Source: VRUE01 sp963729995
GTDB taxonomy: Bacteria; Actinomycetota; Thermoleophilia; Solirubrobacterales; 70-9
Length of the DNA stretch: 64,000 nucleotides
Direction: 5' to 3'
Assembly: GCA_963729995.1 (NCBI GenBank)
Contig: CAVSPF010000003.1
Location: 372,001-436,000 of the forward strand
Shown piece after piece: positions 1 to 7,965 of this stretch; the stretch's first letter is position 1; each line of letters begins with the position of its first letter. The notes under the pieces were generated by a model. The model saw only the letters and a program-made list of their open reading frames with translations. It searched no databases and had not been told where the DNA came from. Both the position numbers and the translations under genes were made by a program.

Positions 1-183
1 GGAGGAGCGGTCGAGGCGGTCGAGGTGGTCGGCGAGCGCGAACGCGCGCCCCGCGTAAAGGCGGATCACCTCGAAGGCGCCGTCGCCGCGGTAGAGGCCG
101 TCGTCGCGGAGGGGGATGATTGCTTCGCGGGTGGGGGTGATTCGCCCGTCGACGCTGGCCAACTCCGTAACCGTCGTTGTCAT
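1..183 (-). CDS. Class IV aminotransferase, N-terminal part (cut by window edge)
   Basis: The reverse strand opens with ATG at 183-181 and stays open to the window edge, giving 61 residues. They contain VDGRITP, then DDGLYRGDGAFEVIRLYAG and LADHLDRL. This is the N-terminal pattern of PLP-dependent fold-type IV enzymes (branched-chain aminotransferase, D-amino acid aminotransferase, aminodeoxychorismate lyase). The catalytic lysine lies beyond the window, so the substrate class cannot be decided. It follows the thiolase gene on the same strand, with a hairpin between them. Confidence 0.75.
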   Translation of the reverse strand, partial: MTTTVTELASVDGRITPTREAIIPLRDDGLYRGDGAFEVIRLYAGRAFALADHLDRLDRSS

Positions 184-220
184 CGCCGCGCGAGGCTACC
201 GGTCTATCCCCCACGGGGGC

Positions 221-264
221 GTGCCGTTGGTTAAGGACCTATATGGACCGCTAACCAGCGGCAC
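221..264 (-). terminator. Stem-loop after the thiolase gene
   Basis: Positions 221-233 (GTGCCGTTGGTTA) pair with 252-264 (TAACCAGCGGCAC) over 13 bp with one G-T position. The hairpin lies 13 bp past the thiolase stop and before the aminotransferase start, so it is a likely terminator or processing hairpin. There is no clear U-tract. Confidence 0.45.
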
Positions 265-276
265 GTCAGGCCGCGG

Positions 277-1476
277 CTACGGCGCCTCGAACACCGTTGC
301 CAGGCCCTGGCCGACGCCGACGCAGAGGGTCGCGATGCCGTAGCGGCCACCGCGGCGGCGCAGCTCGTGCGCCAGCGTCGTCGTGAGGCGGGCGCCCGAG
401 CAGCCGAGCGGGTGGCCGAGCGCGATTGCGCCGCCGTTGACGTTGACGCGCTCCTCGTCGATTCCCAGCTTGCGAACACAGGCGAGCGCCTGCGAGGCGA
501 AGGCCTCGTTCAGCTCGATCAGGTCGATGTCGTCGAGGCTGAGCCCGGCCGCGGCAAGGGCGCGCGGCACGGCCTCGGAGGGGGCGATGCCCATGTAAGC
601 GGGATCGACCCCGGCGACGCCGAAGGAGACGATCCGGCCGAGCGGCTCGGCGCCGAGCCGCTCCACGCCGGCCTCCGATGCGATCAGCGTGCAGGCGGCG
701 CCGTCGTTGAGCGTCGAGGAGTTGCCGGCGGTCACCGTGCCGCCCTCGCGGAAGACCGGCCGCAGGCGAGCCAGCTTCTCCGCCGAGGTGTCGGGGCGCG
801 GGCCCTCGTCGGCGCTCACCGTGACCGTCTCGCGCCCCTGCGGGGCGTCGATCGGGGCGATCTCCTCCGCGAACAGCCCTCCCTCTGCGGCAGCCACAGC
901 CCGGCGGTGGCTGCGCAGCGCAAAGGCGTCCTGGTCCTCGCGGCTCACCCCGTAGCGTTCGGCGACGTTCTCGCCGGTCTCGCCCATCGACTCGGTGGAG
1001 ACGCCCAGCTCGGCCATGCGTGGGTTGATGAGGCGCCAGCCCAGCGTTGTGTCATGCATCGTCTGCTCGCCCCGCGGCAGGCCGCGTTCCGGCTTGGCGA
1101 CCACCCAGGGCGCCCGGCTCATCGACTCGACGCCGCCCGCCAGGTAGTAGTCGCCCTCGCCGAGCTTGACCGCGCGGGCCGCGGCGTTGACCGCCTCCAG
1201 CCCGGACGCGCAGAGCCGGTTGATGGTTGCCCCCGGCACGCTTGCCGGCAGGCCCGCCAGCAGCGCCGACATCCGCGCCACGTCGCGGTTGTCCTCGCCC
1301 GCCTGGTTGGCTGCGCCGAGGTAGACATCGGTGATCCGCTCGGGATCGACGCCGGTTCGCTCCACCGTGGCGCGGATGACGTGGGCCGCAAGGTCATCCG
1401 GGCGCACGCCGGAAAGCGCGCCACGGTAGGCGCCCATCGGGGTGCGGATCGCGTCGACGAGGTAAGCCTCAGCCAT
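277..1476 (-). CDS. Thiolase family acetyl-CoA acyltransferase
   Basis: The 399-residue product begins MAEAYLVDAIRTPMGAYRG and covers a full thiolase. It catalyses thiolytic cleavage of 3-ketoacyl-CoA or the reverse condensation. The catalytic residues are visible: Cys89 in INRLCASGLEAVN, His355 in GGAIALGHPLGCSG and Cys385 in CVGVGQG near the C-terminus. The ATG at 1476 is chosen because the family starts exactly there, although the open frame runs much further upstream. Members include FadA/PcaF/PaaJ-like enzymes and PhaA, and sequence alone does not separate them. A role in degrading acyl-CoAs such as those from the BadH/BadI-like pair at 26-28 kb is only a guess. Confidence 0.92.
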   Translation of the reverse strand: MAEAYLVDAIRTPMGAYRGALSGVRPDDLAAHVIRATVERTGVDPERITDVYLGAANQAGEDNRDVARMSALLAGLPASVPGATINRLCASGLEAVNAAARAVKLGEGDYYLAGGVESMSRAPWVVAKPERGLPRGEQTMHDTTLGWRLINPRMAELGVSTESMGETGENVAERYGVSREDQDAFALRSHRRAVAAAEGGLFAEEIAPIDAPQGRETVTVSADEGPRPDTSAEKLARLRPVFREGGTVTAGNSSTLNDGAACTLIASEAGVERLGAEPLGRIVSFGVAGVDPAYMGIAPSEAVPRALAAAGLSLDDIDLIELNEAFASQALACVRKLGIDEERVNVNGGAIALGHPLGCSGARLTTTLAHELRRRGGRYGIATLCVGVGQGLATVFEAP

Positions 1477-1500
1477 CGGCTGGAACCGTATCCTTGTTAC

Positions 1501-1794
1501 GTGGCTTTCGTCTTGGCAACGGTCGTCATGGTGCTGTTCATGGTCGGGGTGCTGGTCGTGGTCGGCCACTTCTATCCGGGCAGCAGCACGGACCTCCTCG
1601 ACTGGAAGCCGACCCGCTCTCCGGAAGTCGAGGCACAGAACGAAATCGACGATGTGCGGCAGATGGTGGAGGCCCAGAACGCGATGCGCCGCCGCCGCGG
1701 CGCCCCGGAGATCGACGAGGGCAAGCTGCGCGCGGAGGTCGAAGAAGAGGAACTGGAGCGCCTGCGCCGCCGCAAGCCGTTCGAGGCGACGTAG
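1501..1794 (+). CDS. Small membrane-anchored protein with charged C-terminal coil
   Basis: The 97-residue product starts with GTG at 1501, divergent from the thiolase. Residues 2-23 form one hydrophobic helix (FVLATVVMVLFMVGVLVVVG). The rest is hydrophilic and strongly charged, with a predicted helical tail rich in Glu and Arg (EEEELERLRRRK). No known domain is recognised. A second possible start is the ATG at 1528. The next gene begins 15 bp downstream and is probably co-transcribed. Confidence 0.55.
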   Translation: MAFVLATVVMVLFMVGVLVVVGHFYPGSSTDLLDWKPTRSPEVEAQNEIDDVRQMVEAQNAMRRRRGAPEIDEGKLRAEVEEEELERLRRRKPFEAT

Positions 1795-1809
1795 GCGAGG
1801 GCGGCTGGC

Positions 1810-2298
1810 GTGGCGCGAGCACTGATAGTCGGCTGCGGCTGCCGTGGGCGGTCGCTGGGGGAGCGGCTGCTCGCCGCGGGCTGGGAGGTGCGCGGGACCA
1901 GCCGGCGCGAGGAGGGACTGGCGGCGATCGAGGCGGCTGGGATCGAGCCCGCTCTCGCTGACCCCGATCGCCCCGGCACCCTGCTCGACCTGATCGATGG
2001 CGTCACCGTCGTCCACTGGCTGCTCGGCTCGGCCCAGGCCGAGCCGGAGGTGATCGCGGCGATCCATGGTCCGCGGCTGGAGCACATGCTCGAAAGGCTC
2101 GTCGACACGCCGGTGCGTGGCTTCGTCTACGAGGCGGCCGGCCGCGTCCAGCGCCACCACCGGGAGCGGGGCGAGGCAGCGGTGCGCGCCGCGGGCGAGC
2201 GCTGGCGCATCCCGGTCGCGATCGTCGCCGCCGACCCGGCCGACCCGGTCGCCTGGACCGAGGAGATGCTGGCGGCGACGCTGGATCTGGTCGGCTGA
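1810..2298 (+). CDS. Small NAD(P)-binding Rossmann protein
   Basis: The 162-residue product has a GTG start at 1810. Its N-terminus, ALIVGCGCRGRSLGERLLAAGWEVRGTSR, contains a glycine-rich dinucleotide-binding loop, followed by short alternating strand/helix segments that resemble a cut-down nucleoside-diphosphate-sugar epimerase. The catalytic Tyr-x3-Lys of extended SDRs is not seen, so binding or regulation is as likely as catalysis. A strong hairpin follows the stop immediately. Confidence 0.6.
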   Translation: MARALIVGCGCRGRSLGERLLAAGWEVRGTSRREEGLAAIEAAGIEPALADPDRPGTLLDLIDGVTVVHWLLGSAQAEPEVIAAIHGPRLEHMLERLVDTPVRGFVYEAAGRVQRHHRERGEAAVRAAGERWRIPVAIVAADPADPVAWTEEMLAATLDLVG

Positions 2299-2349
2299 GT
2301 GGCGCTTTGTTGTCGCATAGCGACACCAAGGCGCCACCGAAGCGCCTTG
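2299..2349 (+). terminator. Two overlapping, mutually exclusive hairpins
   Basis: Hairpin A pairs 2299-2316 with 2320-2337, an 18-bp stem with two mismatches and a 3-nt loop. Hairpin B pairs 2327-2334 (CAAGGCGC) with 2342-2349 (GCGCCTTG). B uses the 3' arm of A, so they cannot form together. They sit between a stop at 2298 and the sulfurtransferase start at 2426, where a terminator or attenuator would be expected. There is no U-tract. Confidence 0.45.
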
Positions 2350-2425
2350 GCGCCGAATCCATACCTCTAAACTCGGATTGGGATTGGGCAGATTCACGAC
2401 GAGCCACTGAGTTGGAGGGTTGCCG

Positions 2426-3268
2426 ATGAGCTACGCGAAGGATGTCCTTGTCGAGACCGACTGGGTCGCCGAGCATCTCGACGACGACTCGATCCGCATC
2501 GTCGAGGTCGACGAGAACCCGGCGCTCTACGCCGAGGCCCACATCCCGGGCGCGATCGGCTTCGACTGGAGGGTGGACCTCCAGGACCCGGTGAGGCGCG
2601 ACTTCCTCGGGCCGGAGGACTTCGGCGCCCTGATGGGCAGCCGCGGGATCTCCAACGACCACACCGTCGTCCTCTACGGCGATCGCAACAACTGGTTCGC
2701 CGCCTACACCTACTGGTACTTCCGCTACTACGGCCACGACAGGGTGAAGCTGGTCAACGGGCCGCGGGACAAGTGGATCGCCGAGGACCGGGAGACGAGC
2801 GCCGAGATGCCCGATTACCCGGCGGCGACCTTCACCGCCCGGCCCGGCGACGCCTCGATCCGCGCCTTCCGCGACGAGGTCCGCGAGGCGATCGACTCAG
2901 CCACCAACCTGGTCGACGTCCGCGGTCCCCAGGAGTACTCGGGCGAGCTGATCGCGCCGCCCGGCTACGAGCAGGAGGGCGCCCAGCGCGCCGGCCACAT
3001 TCCCGGCGCCGCGTCGGTGCCCTGGGCCCAGGCGGTCGACGAGGACGGCACCTTCAAGTCGGCCGAGGAGCTGCGCGACCTGTACACGTCGAAGGGCGTG
3101 ATCGACGGCGATGCGCCGATAATCGCCTACTGCCGGATCGGCGAGCGCTCGGCCCACACCTGGTTCGTCCTGCACGAGCTGCTCGGCCAGGGTGACGTGA
3201 AGAACTACGACGGGTCCTGGACCGAGTGGGGCAATCTGGTCGGCATGCCGATCGAGAAGGACGTCTGA
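2426..3268 (+). CDS. Thiosulfate/3-mercaptopyruvate sulfurtransferase (tandem rhodanese)
   Basis: The product is 280 residues. The ATG at 2426 is preferred over TTG at 2420 because GGAGGG ends 6 nt before it. There are two rhodanese domains, residues about 5-125 and 145-275. The second carries the active-site loop YCRIGERS with Cys236, the loop typical of actinobacterial CysA-type sulfurtransferases; the first lacks the cysteine and is structural. The enzyme moves sulfane sulfur from thiosulfate or mercaptopyruvate to cyanide or thiols. The stop codon lies inside the left arm of a long palindrome shared with the convergent Nudix gene. Confidence 0.92.
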   Translation: MSYAKDVLVETDWVAEHLDDDSIRIVEVDENPALYAEAHIPGAIGFDWRVDLQDPVRRDFLGPEDFGALMGSRGISNDHTVVLYGDRNNWFAAYTYWYFRYYGHDRVKLVNGPRDKWIAEDRETSAEMPDYPAATFTARPGDASIRAFRDEVREAIDSATNLVDVRGPQEYSGELIAPPGYEQEGAQRAGHIPGAASVPWAQAVDEDGTFKSAEELRDLYTSKGVIDGDAPIIAYCRIGERSAHTWFVLHELLGQGDVKNYDGSWTEWGNLVGMPIEKDV

Positions 3269-3366
3269 GGCGACGAGACCGGCGTCTGGCGTCGTCCTCG
3301 GTCGCTCGCGTGCAGAGCACGCCACGCTCCCTGCGTCCTAGCCAGTCTTGGTCTCGTCGCCTCAGA
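3264..3366. repeat. Long palindrome between convergent genes (bidirectional terminator-like)
   Basis: Positions 3264-3280 (TCTGAGGCGACGAGACC) and 3350-3366 (GGTCTCGTCGCCTCAGA) are perfect 17-bp inverted arms around a partly complementary centre. Each arm contains the stop codon of one of the two convergent genes (TGA at 3266-3268 and TCA at 3362-3364). It may act as a two-way terminator, or be a dispersed palindromic repeat. Confidence 0.75.
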
Positions 3367-3925
3367 CCCGACTGAGGAAATCGCCGAGGATGCGCGCGGT
3401 GGCGCCCCAGATGAGGTGGCCTTCGACCTCGTAGGTCGGGGTGTGGATGGGAATGCCGCGCCGGATCAGGCGGCGCATCTCGTAGCCGTCGCGCAGCGCC
3501 TCGAGCGAGAAGGTGAGCACCGTCTCCACCTCCGCCGGGTTGGCCTCTAGCCCCAGCTCGCCCGGATTGGGGATGAGGCCGACGTAGGGATGGATCCGGT
3601 AGCCGGTGACGAAGGTCGCGGTCGGGGGCAGGGCGCCGGCCAGCTCCACCGCGGCGGGCTCCAACCCGATCTCCTCGCCAGCCTCGCGCAGCGCCGTCGC
3701 CGCGAGGTCGGCGTCGCCCTCGTCCTGGCGGCCGCCGGGAAATGAGATCTCACCGGCATGGCGGCGCAGGTCTGCGCGCCGCTCGGTGAAGACGAGGCCG
3801 GGCCTGTCCGGCCAGCCATAGAGCGGCAGCAGAACCGCCGCTTTGGTGCCGCCGCGCGCAGCCATCGCAGCCGCTTCCGCGGGGCGGAGCAGGAGATCCG
3901 CGAGATGGGGCGACCTGTTCGTCAT
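3362..3925 (-). CDS. Nudix hydrolase, CoA pyrophosphatase-like
   Basis: The 187-residue product starts at the ATG at 3925; an in-frame GTG at 3940 is the alternative, and neither has a strong ribosome site. The Nudix region reads HAGEISFPGGRQDEGDADL then ALREAGEEIGL, the variant with an upstream GEISFPGG block seen in the CoA diphosphatase (NudL/YeaB) branch. Such enzymes cut CoA or its esters to 3',5'-ADP and phosphopantetheine. It is the last gene of a four-gene minus-strand run (ATR, OsmC, SDR, Nudix) with short gaps. Confidence 0.87.
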   Translation of the reverse strand: MTNRSPHLADLLLRPAEAAAMAARGGTKAAVLLPLYGWPDRPGLVFTERRADLRRHAGEISFPGGRQDEGDADLAATALREAGEEIGLEPAAVELAGALPPTATFVTGYRIHPYVGLIPNPGELGLEANPAEVETVLTFSLEALRDGYEMRRLIRRGIPIHTPTYEVEGHLIWGATARILGDFLSRV

Positions 3926-3947
3926 ATGGCCGAAGAGCACCCGGCCG

Positions 3948-4760
3948 TCAGATGATGACCTGAACCGTGCCGCCGTCCACCGACCAGGCGGCGCCGCTCA
4001 CATAGGAGGCTCGCGCCGAGCAGAGGAAGACGATCGCGGCCGCGATCTCGCCGACCTCGGCCAGCCGGCCGATCGGCCGCTTGGCGCCGGCGGCCGCCAG
4101 CGCCTCCTCGCGGCTCGCCGCGCCGGACATCCGCTTGGACTGGTCGAGCAGGCCGCCCGGCTCCATCCACAGCTCGGCTTCGACCGGTCCGGGGCAGATC
4201 GCGTTGACGAGAACGCCCCTCTTCGCGTAGCGGTCGGCGAAGAGGCGCGACAGCGAGAGCTCGGCCGCCTTCGCCACCGAGTACGCGGGCATTGCCGCCG
4301 AAGGGCGCTTGCCCGCGGTGGAGCAGACGTTGACTATTCGCCCCCAGCCACGCGCCGCCATCGCCGGTGCGGCGGCCCGCATCGCCCGCAGCGGCGCCAT
4401 GACGTTCAGCTCGTACTGGGCGCGCCAGTCCTCGTCGGGGACCTCGTCGAGGTCGCGCCAGCTGGCGGAACCGGCGTTGTTTACCACGACGTCGAGCGTG
4501 CCGAAGCGCTTGGTCGCCTCGGCCAGCATCCGCTCGCCCGCGTCATCCGCCGTGACGTCCAGCGCCGTGGCCGCCGCCAGCCCACCCGCCTCGGCGCCCG
4601 CTGTTGCCGCCTCCTCGGCCGCGGCGGCGAGCCGGTCCTCGCCGCGAGCGACCAGCAGCACGCTTGCCCCCTCGGCGCAGAGCAGCCGCGCGGTCTCCCG
4701 GCCGATGCCGCGGCTGGCGCCGGTGACCACGCAGCCGCGTCCTTTCAGTCCGAGGTCCAT
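3948..4760 (-). CDS. Short-chain dehydrogenase/reductase
   Basis: The 270-residue classical SDR has a cofactor loop TGASRGIG near residue 14, NNAG near residue 91, a Ser in the VNVCSTAG segment and YSVAK (Tyr-x3-Lys). C-terminal SYVSGAAWSVDGG is also typical. Arg after the glycine loop and in the VARGEDR segment suggests NADP(H) preference. It reduces a carbonyl or oxidises an alcohol; the substrate is unknown. FabG-like 3-oxoacyl reductases are the closest general type. It lies 34 bp after the OsmC gene in the same run. Confidence 0.87.
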   Translation of the reverse strand: MDLGLKGRGCVVTGASRGIGRETARLLCAEGASVLLVARGEDRLAAAAEEAATAGAEAGGLAAATALDVTADDAGERMLAEATKRFGTLDVVVNNAGSASWRDLDEVPDEDWRAQYELNVMAPLRAMRAAAPAMAARGWGRIVNVCSTAGKRPSAAMPAYSVAKAAELSLSRLFADRYAKRGVLVNAICPGPVEAELWMEPGGLLDQSKRMSGAASREEALAAAGAKRPIGRLAEVGEIAAAIVFLCSARASYVSGAAWSVDGGTVQVII

Positions 4761-4794
4761 CTCATTCCGACGTCCGTTGCGGTCGGGAGCCCAT

Positions 4795-5196
4795 CTAGTC
4801 GAGCGGCTCGACCAGGTCCGAGACGGTGACCGGTATCTCGTTGGCGATTACCTTGTGGACCGGGCATTTGCCGGCGATCGTGCGGAGGCGCTCCCGCTGC
4901 TCGTCGCTCAGCCCGTCCGGCAGGTGGACCGTGACGGCGAAGGACGTGGGAGCCGCGCCGGCGTACTCGACGTCGACCTCCACCTCGACCCGGCCGATGT
5001 CCCAACCCTTGCGCTCCGCGTACATCTCCATCGTGATCGCGGTGCACGCTGCGAGGCCGGCCGCGACGAGGCGGGTTGGGGTGGGGCCGATGTCGGTTCC
5101 GCCCGCCTCCACGGGCTCGTCGACGACGACGGTGTGACCGCCGTCGATCTCCACGTCGTGGACGAACCCCTCTCGCCGGCGCGCGACGACCCTCAC
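4795..5196 (-). CDS. OsmC/Ohr family peroxiredoxin-like protein
   Basis: The 133-residue product has a GTG start. The OsmC fold is recognisable from TPTRLVAAGLAACTAITM, which carries the first cysteine, and from AGKCPVHK, which carries the second redox cysteine. Family members reduce organic hydroperoxides using this cysteine pair. It starts 7 bp after the cobalamin adenosyltransferase gene, so the two are almost certainly co-transcribed. Confidence 0.88.
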   Translation of the reverse strand: MRVVARRREGFVHDVEIDGGHTVVVDEPVEAGGTDIGPTPTRLVAAGLAACTAITMEMYAERKGWDIGRVEVEVDVEYAGAAPTSFAVTVHLPDGLSDEQRERLRTIAGKCPVHKVIANEIPVTVSDLVEPLD

Positions 5197-5203
5197 GGCG
5201 GGG

Positions 5204-5770
5204 TCAGCCCTTTCGCCTGCCCTCGAAGAGGGCAGGGTCGTCGGCGTCGGCGAAGCGGGCCATCGCGTAGGCGAGGTCGGAGGCGCGATTGACGAAGTGG
5301 ATGACGGTCTCGCCTGCCAGCTCGCCCTTCTCCTGCAGCGCCGTGATGTGACGCTCGGCGCGGCGAATCGCGGTGCGGGCGACGTCGAGCTGCGCGGAGA
5401 GCTGCGTGCCGCCCGGGATCACGAACTTCGGCGGCAGCTCGACGTGGCTCATGTAGTGGTCGATTCGCTCCTCGAGCGCCGAGACCATCTCTTCGGTCGT
5501 ACGGCTCACTCCGTCTTCGAGTCGCTCCGCCGCCTCCGGTGCGGTCGCCAGCTCGGCGCCGGCGACGAAGATTGCGTTCTGGAGGCTGAGGATGTCGGCG
5601 GCCAGCTCGGCATCGTCGGGGCCACAGAGCGCCCGTGCGACACCGAGCTCCGCGCAGGCCTCGTCGAGCGTCCCGTAGGCCTCCGTGCGGCCATGATGCT
5701 TGGGGACGCGACCCCCGTACCAGAGCGACGTCGAGCCGTCGTCACCCTTTCGCGTATAGATCTTCACCAC
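5204..5770 (-). CDS. PduO-type cob(I)alamin adenosyltransferase
   Basis: The 188-residue product has a GTG start with a second GTG next to it. The N-terminal motif TRKGDDGSTSLWYGG is the ATP-binding signature of PduO/MMAB enzymes, and RTAIRRAERH is the conserved C-terminal helix motif. The enzyme adenosylates cob(I)alamin to coenzyme B12 for mutases. It is the first gene of the minus-strand run. No cobalamin riboswitch is visible upstream. Confidence 0.92.
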   Translation of the reverse strand: MVKIYTRKGDDGSTSLWYGGRVPKHHGRTEAYGTLDEACAELGVARALCGPDDAELAADILSLQNAIFVAGAELATAPEAAERLEDGVSRTTEEMVSALEERIDHYMSHVELPPKFVIPGGTQLSAQLDVARTAIRRAERHITALQEKGELAGETVIHFVNRASDLAYAMARFADADDPALFEGRRKG

Positions 5771-5795
5771 GCACCCATCCTACGGCGCGCGGCCG

Positions 5796-7076
5796 TTAGC
5801 CGACCGGGTTGAAAACGAGCCCGGTCAGCACCTTGGGGAAGAAATAGGTCGACTTGGGGGGCATGTTCTCGTCGCTCTCGCAGATCGCCCGGACCTGCTC
5901 CACCGGAATCGGCCGCAGGATGAAGGCGACGTCGTAGGAGCCGTTCTCGATCTGGGTGAGCGAGTCCTCGACGCTCTTCGCGTAGCCGATCCCCCGCTTG
6001 GCGAGAATGTCGTCTTCGCTCATCCCCACGATCCCCTTCAGCACCAGGGTCTCGAGGATGGCCGCGTCGAGGTGGCGATATGCCTCCGGCTTGCCCGCGA
6101 GACGGCTGTCGAGCCCGGCCGCGTCCTTCAGCCGCAGCCGAAAGCCCTGCTTGTGGTGGGAGTCGTAGAGGCCGAAGACGCCGACGCCCTCCTCGCCGAG
6201 CGGGTCGAGATCCTCGGTTGGCACCTCGGTTATCTCGAACAGCTCGCGCAGCCCCTCGCCGAGGCGTCGCTGGCGCTCCGGTTCGGCGGCGAAGCCGGCG
6301 AGCAGCCGGTGCGTGGGGAAGACGGTGAGGCCCGGGTCGTCCAGCCCGGTCAGCGCCATCAGCGTGTAGCTGTGGTCGCCCTCGCCGCCGACCTCGTCGC
6401 GGTAGGCGATTGCGGTCTCGTAGCGGTGGTGCCCGTCGGCGATCAGCAGCTGGGCGCCGGCGAGCAGCTCGGTGACCCGCTGGTGGACCCCCGGGTCGCC
6501 GACCCGCCAGACCCGCGTCACGGTGCCGCCGGCGTCGGTCGCTTCACCCCACGGATCGGTCGACTCGGTCGCCGCGGCCACCAGCGGCCAGGGGTCCCTG
6601 GTGCTGAGCGAGAAGATCGGCGAGAGGTTGTGGCGGGTGGCGCGGGTCAGGGCGAGCCGGTCCTTCTTCGGTCCCGGAAGCGTGCGCTCATGGGGCAGGA
6701 CCTGGCCCGTCGCGAAGTCCTCGACGCGGACGCGCGCCAGGATGCCGTGGCGGGTGCGCGCCGAGCCGTCGGGCCCGGTGTAGTCCTGCGTCATTGCCCA
6801 GATCGCCGGCTCGGCGTCCGTGACCAGGACGCCAGCGGCGCGCCAGGCCTGCATCGTTTCGGCCGCCCCGGCGTAGGGGTCTTCGCCGGGAGCCTGCGCC
6901 TCTGCGTCAAACGGTTTCGGCAGGTCGATCGCAACCGCGTTGTAGGGCGATCGCTCCAGCAGCTCGGCCCGCTGCGTCGCATCGATCACGTCGTAGGGGG
7001 GCGCCGCCACGTCCTCCAGCGACCCGACCTTCGCCAGGTCGTAGTGGGTCGCGTAGAGAGGGCGAACGTCGGCCAT
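5796..7076 (-). CDS. DUF1015 family protein
   Basis: The 426-residue product starts MADVRPLYATHYDL. Features of the DUF1015 family are PPYDVI near residue 28, the LPHERTLPGPKKDRL block, LIADGHHRYETAIAYRDE and a C-terminal MPPKSTYFFPKVLTGLV. The family is widespread and soluble; its biochemical role is not established as far as I know. The conserved His and Arg clusters suggest an enzyme acting on a phosphorylated or nucleotide substrate, which is inference. It is a single gene 25 bp upstream of the adenosyltransferase start on the same strand. Confidence 0.88.
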   Translation of the reverse strand: MADVRPLYATHYDLAKVGSLEDVAAPPYDVIDATQRAELLERSPYNAVAIDLPKPFDAEAQAPGEDPYAGAAETMQAWRAAGVLVTDAEPAIWAMTQDYTGPDGSARTRHGILARVRVEDFATGQVLPHERTLPGPKKDRLALTRATRHNLSPIFSLSTRDPWPLVAAATESTDPWGEATDAGGTVTRVWRVGDPGVHQRVTELLAGAQLLIADGHHRYETAIAYRDEVGGEGDHSYTLMALTGLDDPGLTVFPTHRLLAGFAAEPERQRRLGEGLRELFEITEVPTEDLDPLGEEGVGVFGLYDSHHKQGFRLRLKDAAGLDSRLAGKPEAYRHLDAAILETLVLKGIVGMSEDDILAKRGIGYAKSVEDSLTQIENGSYDVAFILRPIPVEQVRAICESDENMPPKSTYFFPKVLTGLVFNPVG

Positions 7077-7116
7077 CGGGCCGAACGCTAACGCTTGCCC
7101 CCTAGAATCGGCCGGT

Positions 7117-7190
7117 CGGGGCGTGGCGCAGCCTGGTAGCGCGCGGCCTTTGGGTGGCCGAGGTCCCCGGTTCGAATCCGGGCGCCCCGA
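7117..7190 (+). tRNA. tRNA-Pro (anticodon TGG)
   Basis: The 74-nt cloverleaf has acceptor CGGGGCG (7117-7123) paired with CGCCCCG (7183-7189) and discriminator A. The anticodon loop TTTGGGT gives TGG, and the T-loop GGTTCGAATCC is canonical. CCA is not encoded. Confidence 0.95.
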
Positions 7191-7215
7191 TTAGAGCCTT
7201 GATGGGTGCGGGTTG

Positions 7216-7267
7216 CGCCGCTGCCCACTTTGACCTCAGCCTGGGGTGGCTGAAGTCGGCAGCGGCG
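7216..7267 (+). terminator. Hairpin downstream of tRNA-Pro
   Basis: CGCCGCTGCC (7216-7225) pairs perfectly with GGCAGCGGCG (7258-7267). The stem continues inward with ACTT/AAGT and CAGCC/GGCTG around a short loop. It lies 25 bp after the tRNA and probably ends its transcript. Confidence 0.5.
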
Positions 7268-7361
7268 GACTCCCTGGCTGCGATCGCCGCACTGGGCAAA
7301 TCGCGAGGCTGGACGTTTGTTGGGTCGCGTTCGCACGCAAGGCTGTCGATACGGCGTCGGC

Positions 7362-7616
7362 ATGGAGGGACGCATAGGCACCGAACGAGTTGTGTTCGAA
7401 ACCGACCGCCAGCGGATAGTGGGTGACATCACGCTGCCCCAGGAGGGCTATCAGAGCCGCCTCTCCGATGCGATCAACCGTCCCGATGTCGCGTTCATCC
7501 CTGTCGTGAACGTCGAGATCGCCCCGCTGGACGGAGGGGACGCCGAGGTGCACGATTTCATCGTCCTGGCCAAGTCCTCCATCAGGCTGGCCTACCCGAT
7601 TGGCGAGCGGACCTAG
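7362..7616 (+). CDS. Conserved hypothetical protein, 84 residues
   Basis: The ATG at 7362 is preferred over an upstream TTG because the compact domain begins there (MEGRIGTERVVFETDRQRIVG is split by strand-forming residues). The protein is all hydrophilic to mixed, probably a small beta-rich domain, with no signal peptide or membrane helix. No function is recognised. Its stop codon overlaps the stop of the convergent membrane gene by two bases within CTAG. Confidence 0.65.
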   Translation: MEGRIGTERVVFETDRQRIVGDITLPQEGYQSRLSDAINRPDVAFIPVVNVEIAPLDGGDAEVHDFIVLAKSSIRLAYPIGERT

Positions 7617-7840
7617 GCTCTTCGCGCTTCCCGCCGCCGCGAGCTTCCGGCGAAGGCGCCGAGATCGACCAAGAAGGCGAGGACGACGATGAACCACTCG
7701 AAGCCGTTGACGCCGTTCGACGAGCTCCACCACATCACCGCGTAGGCCAGCGTCGTCCAGGGCAGCAGGAAGAAGCCGAGCAACGGCAGGAGCCAGCTGT
7801 CGAATGCGCGACTGAGCAGGTTGGTGAAGAGCCACAGCAC
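7613..7840 (-). CDS. Small multi-spanning membrane protein
   Basis: The 75-residue product from GTG at 7840 has two or three hydrophobic helices and a basic C-terminus (GSSRRREARRA). Conserved-looking segments are LPWTTLAYAVMWW and GFEWFIVVLAFLVDLG. Upstream in the same frame, without a standard start codon, the sequence continues as a further hydrophobic helix (LVLLFALISPRLALF), so the true start may be a rarer codon around 7885. The function is unknown. Confidence 0.6.
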   Translation of the reverse strand: MLWLFTNLLSRAFDSWLLPLLGFFLLPWTTLAYAVMWWSSSNGVNGFEWFIVVLAFLVDLGAFAGSSRRREARRA

Positions 7841-7965
7841 GAACAGCGCCAGCCGCGGCGAGATCAGCGCAAATAGAAGGACGAGGCAGCCGATGTTGGA
7901 ACGCTACCCGCTGAGGCCGGCTGGAATCAACAGCCGGCTGACGGGCCTCGCTAACGTCAACGGTG

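Noticed and set aside
1477..2397. Upstream extension of the thiolase frame to 706 codons
   Set aside because: The extension is Arg/Pro-rich and antisense to two plausible genes; the thiolase family begins at 1476.
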